A DNA stretch of 64,000 nucleotides from Azotobacter paspali (GCF_042434745.1 NZ_JBHLSS010000047.1), one strand, 5' to 3'. Shown: positions 18,181 to 26,644, numbered from the stretch's first letter. Translations and numbers: made by a program. The notes: generated by a model not told the origin, from the sequence alone.

Positions 18181-19403
18181 ACCGCAGCCTTTCGAAAATC
18201 CCTTGTATCTTTGAGGTGCGTGTTCGGCGATGCCGTCACGCCCGAACCTGTCAGGGTTCGGGGTTGGCCGCAGCATGTAGCCCGTCATCCCTCGGTGTCT
18301 CTAGAACCCGTGCGTGAGTCCTGGGCGCATGCTTGCGTCCGATCTCTGAAAGCCCGAACAGTTGCTTGAACGCCGTTCGCATTTGCAAGGAAGGGACACA
18401 GGGATCATGGCCAATCAAATTGCAGTCGGTATCGACATCTCAAAGAAGACCATGGATGTAGCCATCGGGCAGGAGCAGTCCACGGCCATATTCAGCAACG
18501 ATGGTGCAGGGCATCAAGCGTTGATCGAAGTGTTGAAGAGCCATCAGGTCTCGCTGATCGTGATGGAAGCGACCGGGCAGTACCAACTGGCCTGTGCTTG
18601 CGCTCTCCAGGCTGCGGGATTCGCCGTCGTCGTCATCAACCCTCGGCAGGCCCGGGACTTCGCCAAGGCCATGGGGAGATTGGTCAAGACCGACAGCGTG
18701 GATGCCAGGATGCTGGCGGAGTTGGCACAGGTGCTGAATCAGCGCCCTGATCGGGATCGCTTCATCAAACCGATGCCAGACCAGGCACAACAACACCTGC
18801 ATGCGTTGGTGCTTCGGCGTCGGCAGTTGGTGTGCCTGCTGGTCAGCGAACGCCAACGCAAACACATGGCGCATGCGGAAGTGGTGCAGGATATTGCGGA
18901 GCTGATGGATGTGCTGGCGAAGCAGCTAGAGACGCTGGATCGAAGGATTGCGGAGCATCTGGCTCAATACCAGTCCGATCTGGCCGCATTGCTCAAGAGC
19001 GTCAAGGGCGTTGGCCCCGCGACGGCTGCGACGCTGATTTCCGAGCTGCCGGAACTTGGCCAACTCAAGGCCAAAGATCTGCGCGCTGGTAGGTGTTGCG
19101 TCGATGAACCGGGACTCGGGCCAGGTTCGTGGCAAACGCATCATTTGCGGTGGGCGGGCCACGGTTAGGAGTGCGTTGTACATGGCCGCCATCGTCGCCA
19201 TGCGCTTTAACGCCGTGATACGGCAGTGCTATGAGCGCCTGCTGGCGGCTGGCAAGCCGAAGAAGGTTGCCATCGTGGCTTGCATGCGCAAGCTGCTGAT
19301 CATCATGAATGCCATGGTCAGAAGCGGGCACCCATGGAGTGACCAACTGGCACAGATCTGAAAACGGTGGATGCAGATTGCCTCACCGTCTGCGCGGAAG
19401 GTG
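18181..19403 (+). mobile_element. IS110-family insertion sequence (maximum bounds, degenerate)
   Basis: A single transposase frame of IS110/IS1111 type lies between the assT stop and the arsC stop; ends are given as the widest possible because IS110 elements lack clear terminal repeats. The non-coding left part (up to 226 bp) contains a strong hairpin, CCCGAACC/GGTTCGGG at about 18241-18262. IS110 elements of the long-left-end type encode their bridge RNA there. The right non-coding part is at most 42 bp. The transposase is frameshifted, so this copy is probably inactive. Confidence 0.65.
18407..19361 (+). pseudogene. IS110-family transposase, frameshifted
   Basis: The N-terminal RuvC-like DEDD domain is clear: VGIDISKKTMDVAI, IVMEATGQYQ and KTDSVDARMLAELA. 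The C-terminal transposase_20 domain follows, with SVKGVGPATAATLISELPELGQL. The first frame (from the ATG at 18407) continues to 19168 with a nonsense tail. The true C-terminus, ICALVGVASMNRDSGQ through to SDQLAQI, is in a different frame ending at 19361. The switch falls near 19078-19090 and corresponds to one extra base (or two missing). About 318 residues would be restored, which is normal for the family. The family does not use programmed frameshifting, so this is read as a broken gene. Confidence 0.85.
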
Positions 19404-19826
19404 TCAGACCCTGCGGCCCTTGGCGTCCACCACCACTTCGCCGTCCTCCTTGCTGAACGCGCCGCGCTGCAGCTGCGGCAGGATGTCCAGCACGGTTTCC
19501 GAGGGGCGGCACAGGCGCGTGCCCAGCGGGGTGACCACGATGGGCCGGTTGATGAGGATGGGGTGCTGGAGCATGAAGTCGATCAGTTGTTCGTCGCTCC
19601 ACTTCGGGTCAGCCAGGCCGAGTTCCGCGTAGGGCGTTCCCTTCTCGCGCAGCACGTCACGCACGCTCAGGCCCGCATTGGCCAGCAGCTTGACCAGCGT
19701 GGCGCGGTCGGGTGGCGTATTCAAATACTCGATGACCGTGGGCTCCTCGCCGCTGTTGCGGATCAGGGCTAGCACGTTGCGCGACGTGCCGCAGGCGGGG
19801 TTGTGGTAGATCGTGATGGTGCTCAT
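19404..19826 (-). CDS. arsC: Arsenate reductase, glutaredoxin-dependent
   Basis: A 140-residue ArsC that reduces arsenate to arsenite using glutathione/glutaredoxin. The active-site Cys12 lies in IYHNPACGTSRNVLALI, and the downstream catalytic segment NRPIVVTPLGTRLCRPSE carries the usual arginine (R93-equivalent). The length is normal for the family. It is the last gene of the arsRI-acr3-arsC operon, 13 bp after acr3; arsenite made here would be exported by Acr3. Its 3' end abuts the IS110 element but appears intact. Confidence 0.95.
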   Translation of the reverse strand: MSTITIYHNPACGTSRNVLALIRNSGEEPTVIEYLNTPPDRATLVKLLANAGLSVRDVLREKGTPYAELGLADPKWSDEQLIDFMLQHPILINRPIVVTPLGTRLCRPSETVLDILPQLQRGAFSKEDGEVVVDAKGRRV

Positions 19827-19839
19827 GGGAATGGACTGC

Positions 19840-20922
19840 TTATCGGGTAGAGGGGTTCGGGCCGCATTCGTACCAGCCGCGCGAGCGGTTGACCACGCGC
19901 ACCACCAGCAGCATCACCGGTACTTCGATCAACACGCCGACCACGGTAGCCAGCGCCGCGCCGGACTGGAAGCCGAACAGGCTGATGGCCGCGGCCACGG
20001 CCAGCTCGAAGAAGTTGCTTGCACCGATCAGCGCCGAAGGGCAGGCGATGCTGTGCTGCTCGCCCAGCCGGCGGTTGAGCCAGTAGGCCAGCCCGGAATT
20101 GAAGAACACCTGGATCAGGATAGGCACCGCCAGCATGGCGATCACCAGCGGTTGCCGCAGGATGGCCTGGCCCTGGAAGGCGAACAGCAGCACCAGCGTG
20201 AGCAGCAGCGCAGCGATGGACAGCGGGGCTATGCGCGCCAGCGCGGCATCGAACGCGGCCTGGCCCCGGCGCAGCAGCGCGCGGCGCCAGAGCTGCGCCA
20301 GGATGACCGGTACGACGATGTAGAGCACCACCGACACCAGCAGCGTGTCCCACGGCACCGTGATGGCCGACAGCCCGAGCAGCAGGCCGACGATGGGCGC
20401 AAAGGCGAACACCATGATGGTGTCGTTCAGCGCCACCTGCGACAGCGTGAACACCGGATCGCCGCCCGTCAGCCGGCTCCAGACGAACACCATCGCCGTG
20501 CAGGGCGCGGCGGCCAGCAGGATCAGCCCGGCGACATAGCTGTCGAGCTGATCGGCAGGCAGCCACTGGGCGAAGACTTGACGGATGAAAATCCACGCAA
20601 GCAGCGCCATCGAGAACGGCTTGACGGCCCAGTTCACGAACAGCGTCACACCGATGCCGCGCCAGTGCTGGCGTACTTGGCCCAGCGCGCCGAAGTCCAC
20701 CTTGAGCAGCATCGGAATGACCATGACCCAGATCAGCAGGCCTACGGGCAGATTGACCTGGGCGACTTCCATACGGCCGATGGCCTGGAACACGCCCGGC
20801 GCGAACTGGCCCAGGGCGATGCCGGCGACGATGCACAGCAGCACCCAGATGGTCAGGAAGCGCTCGAAGACGCTCATGGAGGATACGGCCGGCGCGCGAC
20901 CGGCCGTGGTGGCTTGCGTCAT
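19840..20922 (-). CDS. acr3: Arsenite efflux carrier, ACR3 family
   Basis: A 360-residue polytopic membrane protein with about ten hydrophobic segments. It has the ACR3 hallmark APCTAMVFVWSRLTGGDP, containing the conserved essential cysteine, and NDTIMVFAFAPIVG. It exports As(III) as arsenite anion from the cytoplasm. It follows arsI by 12 bp and precedes arsC by 13 bp, in one operon. The start at 20922 (MTQATTAG) is used; the internal MSVFERFLTIW at residue 16 is an alternative that begins at the first membrane segment. Confidence 0.95.
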   Translation of the reverse strand: MTQATTAGRAPAVSSMSVFERFLTIWVLLCIVAGIALGQFAPGVFQAIGRMEVAQVNLPVGLLIWVMVIPMLLKVDFGALGQVRQHWRGIGVTLFVNWAVKPFSMALLAWIFIRQVFAQWLPADQLDSYVAGLILLAAAPCTAMVFVWSRLTGGDPVFTLSQVALNDTIMVFAFAPIVGLLLGLSAITVPWDTLLVSVVLYIVVPVILAQLWRRALLRRGQAAFDAALARIAPLSIAALLLTLVLLFAFQGQAILRQPLVIAMLAVPILIQVFFNSGLAYWLNRRLGEQHSIACPSALIGASNFFELAVAAAISLFGFQSGAALATVVGVLIEVPVMLLVVRVVNRSRGWYECGPNPSTR

Positions 20923-20934
20923 GGGCGGCTCGGG

Positions 20935-21366
20935 TCAGCAGCAGGAAGAACGGGAGCAGGCCGGGGCGACCGCGGGCGCGGGTTGCTGCGCTTCGTTGGA
21001 GACCGGAATGTTGCCCAGCGTGTGGAAATGCTCCCAGGCCACGCCCTGCGGGTCGGTGACCCAGTGTTTCTCGCTGCGCGCGTAGCAGCAGGTTGTGGTG
21101 CCTTCGTCCAGCAGCGCCATGTCGGCCGCCTCGGCGCGGGCCTTGAGCACCGCCAGTTCCTCGGCGTCGTCGGTCTGGATGCCCAGGTGGTCGATGCCCG
21201 GCTTGCTGCCGCGCGTGGAGATGGCGAAGTTCACCGGCGGGTCTTCGAGCATCCACTTCGCGTAATCGGCTTCGATGCGAGCCGGCTGCGCGGCGAAAAG
21301 CTGGGAGTAGAAGCCGATGCTTCGGTTCAGGTCATCGACGTGCAGGTGGACGTGGAAGCGTTTCAT
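20935..21366 (-). CDS. arsI: ArsI/CadI-family vicinal-oxygen-chelate protein
   Basis: A 143-residue VOC-fold protein of the ArsI/CadI group. ArsI enzymes cleave the C-As bond of trivalent methylated or aromatic arsenicals using Fe(II) and O2. Candidate metal ligands are H5 (or H7), H60 (GIDHLGIQ) and E112 (AWEHFHTL). The vicinal Cys93-Cys94 pair (TTTCCYA) that binds the arsenical is present. The C-terminus ends in a Cys-rich tail CSRSSCC, common in operon-encoded CadI-like proteins. It lies between arsR and acr3. A purely metal-binding, non-enzymatic CadI-like role cannot be excluded. Confidence 0.82.
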   Translation of the reverse strand: MKRFHVHLHVDDLNRSIGFYSQLFAAQPARIEADYAKWMLEDPPVNFAISTRGSKPGIDHLGIQTDDAEELAVLKARAEAADMALLDEGTTTCCYARSEKHWVTDPQGVAWEHFHTLGNIPVSNEAQQPAPAVAPACSRSSCC

Positions 21367-21378
21367 GGGGAAATCCTC

Positions 21379-21708
21379 TCAGCAGGAGGTACATGCGCGG
21401 GAAGCATCGGTGACCTCGCACATGCCGCCCTGGCAGCAGTGCTCGGTCAGGTAGCCGAGCAACCCATTCATTTGGGAGAAGTCGGCGCGGTAGATCAGAT
21501 TGCGGCCCTGCTGCTCGACCGTGACGAGGCCAGTATGGGCCAGCTCCTTCAGGTGGAAGGACAGCGCGTTGCGGGCCACGTCGAGTTGGTCGGCCAGCAC
21601 GCTGGGCGTGAGCCCTCCGGGGCCGGCGACGACCAGGGCGCGGAACACACGCAGGCGCTGGGCGTGAGCCAGAGCACCGAGGGCGGAAACAGCTTGGGTT
21701 TCATTCAT
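21379..21708 (-). CDS. arsR: ArsR-type metalloregulator
   Basis: A 109-residue SmtB/ArsR repressor that would release operator DNA on binding As(III). The winged helix carries VLADQLDVARNALSFHLKEL as recognition region. There is no N-terminal CVC pair; instead a C-terminal Cys91-Cys92...Cys97 set (EHCCQGGMC) is present, like the site in the Acidithiobacillus-type ArsR, plus CTSC at the very end. First gene of the operon; a perfect inverted repeat directly before its start codon is the likely operator. Confidence 0.93.
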   Translation of the reverse strand: MNETQAVSALGALAHAQRLRVFRALVVAGPGGLTPSVLADQLDVARNALSFHLKELAHTGLVTVEQQGRNLIYRADFSQMNGLLGYLTEHCCQGGMCEVTDASRACTSC

Positions 21709-21736
21709 TATTCAATAATACATCAATCATTGAATA
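21709..21736. promoter_or_regulatory. Inverted-repeat operator of the ars operon
   Basis: The 8-bp arms TATTCAAT (21709-21716) and ATTGAATA (21729-21736) are perfect inverted repeats separated by 12 bases and sit immediately upstream of the arsR ATG. The position, symmetry and AT-rich character match ArsR/SmtB operators overlapping their own promoter or leader. Confidence 0.65.
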
Positions 21737-21852
21737 GTTGTGGGGTGACCATTGCTAGAGCAAGCCTGCTCGCTTGAAACGCTTGACTTGCAAGACAGTT
21801 GCTCACCCTTTCTCGGTCGGAAGGCTGAAATAGCGAGGTCGACAGCGCTTGG

Positions 21853-21877
21853 GTGGGAGCGAATTCATTGGCGATGC
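21853..21877 (+). repeat. REP-like sequence, single unit
   Basis: GTGGGAGCGAATTCATTGGC followed by GATGCC resembles the REP unit seen at 45789 (GGGAGCGAACTTATTCGCGA). It lies in the gap between the ars operon and the broken diguanylate cyclase gene (21737-21972), where no gene was recognised. Confidence 0.5.
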
Positions 21878-21972
21878 CTTGGCTCCGGTCGCCACCCATC
21901 CGGGTGGACCCCGTCCGGCTTTTGCGGACAGGCCGCCGGGGCATTCAGGCAAAGCCCTTGGAAAGGCCGCTT

Positions 21973-23488
21973 CTAACTCACCACCCGGTTGCGGCCGGCG
22001 TGCTTAGCCTGGTAGAGCGCCGCATCGGCGCGCTTGAGCACCTCCTCGGTGCTGGCGGAGCTATCCGGCCAGTGCGCCACGCCGGCCGAGACGGTGACGC
22101 TCGGACAGTCCTCGCCGTTGGCCGCGCCCGTCCTGGCTCGGACCCGCTCGGCGACCTGGCGGGCCGCTTCCAGGCCAGCGCCCGGCAGCAACATGAAAAA
22201 TTCCTCGCCGCCGTTGCGGCAGAGCAGGTCGCTGGCGCGCGAGCAGTCGTTCATCTGCCGGGCAAGATATTGCAGCACGCGGTCGCCGGATTCATGCCCG
22301 TGGTTGTCGTTGACCTGCTTGAAATGGTCGATGTCGAGGGCGATGACCGCGAAGGGCTGGCGCTGCTGCTACCAGCGTTCCAGTTAGGCTTACAGGCAGC
22401 GACGGTTGGCCAGGCCGATCAGCGGGTCGGTCAGGCTTTCCTGGCTGAGCTTGCCGAGGCGTTGATGGAGCAGCGCCTGGCTGCCTTCTTCGCCGCGGAT
22501 CACCCGCTCGGCTACCGGATTGTCGACGGCGATCTCGCCGACCCGTCCCCGGTCCTGGTGGTAGATCAGCCGGCGATTGCGATCGATCACATAGAGGTAG
22601 GAACCGTCCTAATGGAAGTGCTCGCCGAGCAGGGTGTGCAGGATGTTGCCGTGCTGCAGGTGGATGCTGCCGCCGATATAGCCCTGGTGAGTGCCGTTGT
22701 CGGCGAAGATTGGTTGCGAGATGAACACCACCAGTCTGTTCTTGGCGCTGATGTAGGGGGCGCTGATCGGCGGGCGGCGTTTTTCCAGGACCTCCCGTAC
22801 GCCCGTGTTGTCGACCGTCCGGCCAAGCAGGCCGAGGCTCTCGGGCGAGGTGGCCAATACCCAGGGCAATCGCATGAAGCGCTCGTCTGATACCAGACTG
22901 GAAAGATTGTGTGATCCTTGGCATGGCTGCTTGCCGAGTAGCCGGACAGTCCCCATTTCGGCCAGGGGGCCGAAACAGGAAGTATCCAGCCCCTCGGCAA
23001 GCAGCCGATGCACCGGATTTGAAGACCACGCCGGAACGACCAGGCACACAATCTTTCCAGTCCGATATCGGAAAGACATTTCATGCGATTGCCCTGGGCC
23101 AATACCTTGCCGTCGTGGCGGATCACGACGGCTGTGTTGAAATGGCGGTTCTGCCGGATCAGACGTTCGGTCCGTCGGCCAGGCGCTACGGCCGATTCAT
23201 CCGGTCCTTCAACTGGTCGGTGCTGTAGGCCAGTTCCTGATGCATGTCGTCGAGCAGCTTCTCGGTGGCCTGGCGCAGCTTGGCGGCGTAGACGCGGTTG
23301 GACTCCAGGGTATGGCGGATCAGCAGGTCATGCTGGGTCCGGTAGCTGGCATGGAGGCTGTCGATGAAGCTGAACAGGGCGATCGCCAGGCTAGCCAGGA
23401 GAATCAGGCGGTGGAGGTCGGGCCGGGTGTGGATAGGCATGGGTGGTCTGGCAGGGGCAGGCCGTTCCCCTTCCGTGGAGGCTGGCAT
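21973..23488 (-). pseudogene. Decayed membrane-bound diguanylate cyclase (sensor-GGDEF)
   Basis: Read from about 23488 leftward: a membrane anchor (LILLASLAIALFSFIDSLHA), a periplasmic coiled stretch, a Cache-like sensor (HFNTAVVIRHDGKVLA...TSPESLGLLGRTVDN...YIGGSIHL), then a GGDEF domain (LTDPLIGLANR...IALDIDHFKQVNDNHGHESGD...RNGGEEFFMLLPGAG). The active motif is GGEEF. Lesions: a stop and frameshift near 23186, insertion of a 235-bp palindromic element at 22862-23096, a stop at 22609-22611, and three stops at 22390-22392, 22384-22386 and 22369-22371. The gene is therefore dead, although a GGDEF fragment from 22278 remains open. The ATG at 23488 is tentative. Confidence 0.85.
22862..23096 (+). 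mobile_element. Palindromic miniature element, copy 1 (10-bp target duplication)
   Basis: A 235-bp element. Ends are perfect 17-bp inverted repeats, CAGGGCAATCGCATGAA, extending imperfectly inward over about 50 bp (GACTGGAAAGATTGTGTG pairs with its complement). An inner pair GGCTGCTTGCCGAG/CTCGGCAAGCAGCC is also present. The flanking 10-bp repeats GGCCAATACC (22852-22861 and 23097-23106) are a target duplication; removing the element and one repeat restores the diguanylate cyclase frame. It has no transposase. It is the same family as 61890-62096 but in opposite orientation and with 28 extra bases at the centre. Confidence 0.9.
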
Positions 23489-23677
23489 CGCTTCCTGTGT
23501 AAGGGGCGTCAGGGTATCCGTGGCGCGCCGTTGTCGGAATGGCATGTGGCTATTGTCGATCCGGACCGATGATGCAAAGGTCAGAAAGATCGTCCGGTTT
23601 GCCCGCTTTCCGTCCGCTGCGCAGATAATGCACCAGTGAGCCTCGCAGGAAGCGGGCGGACATCGATCGGAGGCATA

Positions 23678-25528
23678 GTGAAACAACAGGCGCAGTTCCA
23701 TATTGGTTACTGGTTCCTCGCGGTGCTGGGGGTCGTGCTCATCCAGAGCCTGCTGACCGAGCACCAGCAGGTGGCGCAGATTCCCTACAGCGAGTTCGAG
23801 CAGTACCTCAAGGAAGGGCGGATCGAGGAGCTGGCGGTCACCGATCGGCAGATCCAGGGGACGCTCAAGGAGCCGCTGCCCGGCGGCCAGACCCGTTTCG
23901 TCGCCATCCGCATCGAGCCGCAACTGGCCGAGCACCTGCAGCAATATCCGGTGCGCTATGCCGGCAAGATCGAAAGCACCCTGCTGCGCGACCTGTTGTC
24001 CTGGACCGTGCCGGCGCTGATCTTCTTCAGCCTCTGGCTGTTCTTGCTCAAGCGCATCGGTGGCGGCCTCGGCGGCGGCATGATGCAGATCGGCAAGAGC
24101 AAGGCGAAGGTCTACGTCGAGACCGATATGAAGGTGACCTTCGCCGACGTGGCCGGGGTCGATGAGGCCAAGGATGAGCTCAAGGAGATCGTCGATTTCC
24201 TCAAGGACCCGCAGGCCTACGGTCGCCTCGGCGGACGCATGCCCAAGGGCGTGCTGCTGATCGGTCCGCCCGGCACCGGCAAGACCCTGCTGGCGCGGGC
24301 AGTGGCTGGCGAGGCGAAGGTGCCGTTCTTCTCCATTTCCGGCTCGGAATTCGTCGAGATGTTCGTCGGCGTCGGTGCGGCGAGGGTCCGCGACTTGTTC
24401 GAGCAGGCCCGGGCACAGGCCCCGGCGATCATCTTCATCGACGAGCTGGACGCCCTCGGCCGGGCCCGCGGCGTCGGCCCGCTGGGCGGCGGCCACGACG
24501 AGAAGGAGCAGACCCTCAACCAGTTGCTGGTGGAGCTGGATGGCTTCGACACCTCCAGCGGGCTAGTCCTGTTGGCCGCCACCAACCGTCCGGAAATCCT
24601 CGATCCGGCGCTGCTGCGCGCCGGCCGCTTTGACCGCCAGGTGCTGGTCGACCGGCCGGACAAGGCCGGGCGGGTACAGATTCTCCAGGTACACCTGAAG
24701 AAGGCACGGCTGTCGGCCGATGTCGATCCGCAGCAGATCGCTGCACTGACCCCCGGTTTCACCGGTGCCGACCTGGCCAATCTGGTCAACGAAGCGGCCC
24801 TGCTCGCCACCCGTCGACGTGCCGACGCGGTGACCATGGACGACTTCACCGCGGCCATCGAGCGCATCATCGCCGGCCTGGAAAAGCGCAACCGCCTGCT
24901 CAATTTGAAGGAGCGAGAAATCGTCGCCCACCACGAGATGGGGCACGCACTGGTAGCGATGGCCCTGCCGGGGATGGACCCAGTACACAAGGTCTCGATC
25001 ATTCCGCGCGGCATGGGTGCGCTCGGCTACACCATCCAGCGGCCTACCGAAGACCGCTTCCTGATGACCCGCGAAGAGCTGGAGAACAAGATGGCGGTGC
25101 TGCTCGGCGGCCGAGCGGCCGAGCGGATAGTGTTTTCCCACTTCTCCACCGGCGCCGCCGACGACCTAGCCAAGGTCACCGACATCGCCCGTGCCATGGT
25201 CACTCGCTACGGCATGTCGGAGCGCCTCGGCCATGTCAGCCTGGAGCGCGAGCAGCGCAGCTTCCTGGGTGCCGAGCAGATGTACGGGCTGCCGCCTCGC
25301 CACGAATACGGCGAGACCACCGCGACCGCCATCGATGCCGAGGTGCAGGCGATCGTCGAGCACGCCTTCGAGCGTACCGTGAAGCTGTTGGAGGAGCGCC
25401 GGGCGCTGCTCGAGTACAGCGCCCGGCGCCTGCTGGAGGAGGAGACCCTGGATGCCGAGCAACTGGCCGAGCTGGTCGGTAAGGGGCAGGGCACTACCGC
25501 CGAATCATCCGGAGCGATACCGCAATGA
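23678..25528 (+). CDS. ftsH: ATP-dependent membrane metalloprotease FtsH (likely extra copy)
   Basis: A 616-residue AAA+ zinc protease that extracts and degrades membrane and soluble proteins. Two membrane segments (residues about 8-27 and 106-124) flank a short periplasmic domain. Walker A GPPGTGKT is at 195-202, with Walker B IIFIDELDALGRARG and an SRH region GRFDRQVLVDRP. The zinc motif is H419EMGH423 rather than the usual HEAGH. GTG at 23678 is preferred because GGAGG lies 5 bases upstream; a GTG at 23636 lacks this. It is followed by a small Cys-rich gene rather than folP/glmM, so it is probably not the housekeeping ftsH but an additional, stress-type copy. Confidence 0.92.
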   Translation: MKQQAQFHIGYWFLAVLGVVLIQSLLTEHQQVAQIPYSEFEQYLKEGRIEELAVTDRQIQGTLKEPLPGGQTRFVAIRIEPQLAEHLQQYPVRYAGKIESTLLRDLLSWTVPALIFFSLWLFLLKRIGGGLGGGMMQIGKSKAKVYVETDMKVTFADVAGVDEAKDELKEIVDFLKDPQAYGRLGGRMPKGVLLIGPPGTGKTLLARAVAGEAKVPFFSISGSEFVEMFVGVGAARVRDLFEQARAQAPAIIFIDELDALGRARGVGPLGGGHDEKEQTLNQLLVELDGFDTSSGLVLLAATNRPEILDPALLRAGRFDRQVLVDRPDKAGRVQILQVHLKKARLSADVDPQQIAALTPGFTGADLANLVNEAALLATRRRADAVTMDDFTAAIERIIAGLEKRNRLLNLKEREIVAHHEMGHALVAMALPGMDPVHKVSIIPRGMGALGYTIQRPTEDRFLMTREELENKMAVLLGGRAAERIVFSHFSTGAADDLAKVTDIARAMVTRYGMSERLGHVSLEREQRSFLGAEQMYGLPPRHEYGETTATAIDAEVQAIVEHAFERTVKLLEERRALLEYSARRLLEEETLDAEQLAELVGKGQGTTAESSGAIPQ

Positions 25529-25713
25529 ACGATCAACAGCCGTACGACGATCCTCCTCCGTTGCCGCCCGAGCCGCCCCTGGAGGGCGAATGCTGCGAGA
25601 GCGGCTGCGGCGAGGCCTGCATCTGGGAACAGTACAACGAGGCCCGCGCCGAGTACGCCCGGGCGCTGTCCGAGTGGCAGGTTCGCCATGCTCGCGAGCC
25701 GGCGGAAAAGTAG
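25525..25713 (+). CDS. Small Cys-rich oxidoreductase-like protein
   Basis: A 62-residue protein with a proline/acid N-terminus and the motif ECCESGCGEACIWEQYNEA, which matches the short oxidoreductase-like N-terminal domain (Oxidored-like, UPF0651). The cysteines suggest binding of a metal or Fe-S cluster; no reaction is known. It overlaps the ftsH stop by 4 bases (ATGA), so the two are translationally coupled. Confidence 0.75.
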   Translation: MNDQQPYDDPPPLPPEPPLEGECCESGCGEACIWEQYNEARAEYARALSEWQVRHAREPAEK

Positions 25714-25790
25714 CGCCCGGCTTTTGCGCGGTTTTCGGTTCCTGGTCGAACCTCGGTCGGCTGCTTGCCGACAGGGACAAGCAGCGAACT

Positions 25791-25829
25791 CATCCGCGAT
25801 GATCGGCAAAAACGGGAGCATCGCGGATG
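25791..25829. repeat. Inverted repeat, REP-like
   Basis: The 11-bp perfect arms CATCCGCGATG (25791-25801) and CATCGCGGATG (25819-25829) are separated by 17 bases including GGGAG. The composition recalls the REP family of this chromosome. It lies in the 289-bp gap 25714-26002 between convergent genes, where it may act as an intrinsic stop; no gene was recognised in the gap. Confidence 0.55.
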
Positions 25830-26002
25830 AAGTCGCTCGTGCCTGGGTGGCGTCAGCCTCGCTCCCCAGGTCCCCGGCAGGGAAGTTTCGTCGGTTGGAT
25901 AACGGCGAGGCCTTGGCCGCCAGCGCGGTTTTCCTCCCCGCAGCCCTGCGACCAGGCCCGCGCCGAGTCCGTCCGGCGCGAACGTCCTGTCCGCGAGCCT
26001 GG

Positions 26003-26644
26003 CTAGCGTCCCAGCCGGTGCAGTTCCTCCGCCTCGACGACGCGTATCCCGTCTTCTTCCTCCAGGGCCAGGCGCCACAGGGCGCGGGCCAGAGCGCAGG
26101 GATCGATGGCGCGGTAATGGCCGGGCGTCAGGCGCAGCAGCGGGTCGCTCAGTTGGTCGAGCAGGCGCAGTTCGCGTCGCGGGCCGAGCAACTGGGTCGG
26201 CCGGGCGATCGTCAGTTGCGGCCAGCCCTGGGCCTTGAGGCCTTCCTCCATTTCTCCCTTGACCTGGCAGTAGGCGCGCGACGAGCGGGGATCGGCGCAC
26301 CGTGCACTGATCACCAGCAGGTGACGGGCGCCCATTTCGCGGGCGCGGCCGCCGAAGGCCAGGATCAGGTCGTGGTCGATGGCGCGGAAGGCCTCCTGGG
26401 AACCGGCCTGCTCGGCGCTGCTACCGATGCAGCAGAAGGCGGTGTCGACCGGCCCGCTCAGGCGCGGCAGCAACTCGGCGAGCGGACCCTGAGGATTTTC
26501 CAGGCGCGGATGCTCGGCCAGGGGCTGGCGGGTGGGCGCCAGCACCCGGGCGATGGTCGGCTCGGTGAGCAGGCGATCGAGCAGATGCTTGCCAGCCAAG
26601 CCGGTGGCACCGGCGATAAGGATGTGCTGAGGAGTCAGGTACAT
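26003..26644 (-). CDS. NAD(P)-binding Rossmann-fold protein (atypical SDR)
   Basis: A 213-residue protein of the NAD(P)H-binding/atypical short-chain dehydrogenase type. The N-terminal dinucleotide motif ILIAGATGLAGKHLL is followed by TAFCCIGSSAEQAGS, HLLVISARCADPRS, then YCQVKGEMEEGL (YxxxK) and ARPTQLLGPR, as in the YbjT/HTATIP2-like group. Substrate unknown. The ATG at 26644 is preferred (GAGGAT 6 bases upstream) over the in-frame start 30 codons earlier. Transcribed divergently from cidA. Confidence 0.85.
   Translation of the reverse strand: MYLTPQHILIAGATGLAGKHLLDRLLTEPTIARVLAPTRQPLAEHPRLENPQGPLAELLPRLSGPVDTAFCCIGSSAEQAGSQEAFRAIDHDLILAFGGRAREMGARHLLVISARCADPRSSRAYCQVKGEMEEGLKAQGWPQLTIARPTQLLGPRRELRLLDQLSDPLLRLTPGHYRAIDPCALARALWRLALEEEDGIRVVEAEELHRLGR

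Noticed and set aside
18362..18406. Earlier start for the IS110 transposase
   Set aside because: The family begins just before the GIDISK motif; the ATG at 18407 fits normal length.
22805..23140. Similar short proteins predicted here and at 61632-62084 (MKRSSDTRLERLCDPWHG type)
   Set aside because: The shared peptide arises only from translating the palindromic element; there is no start context or coding signal.
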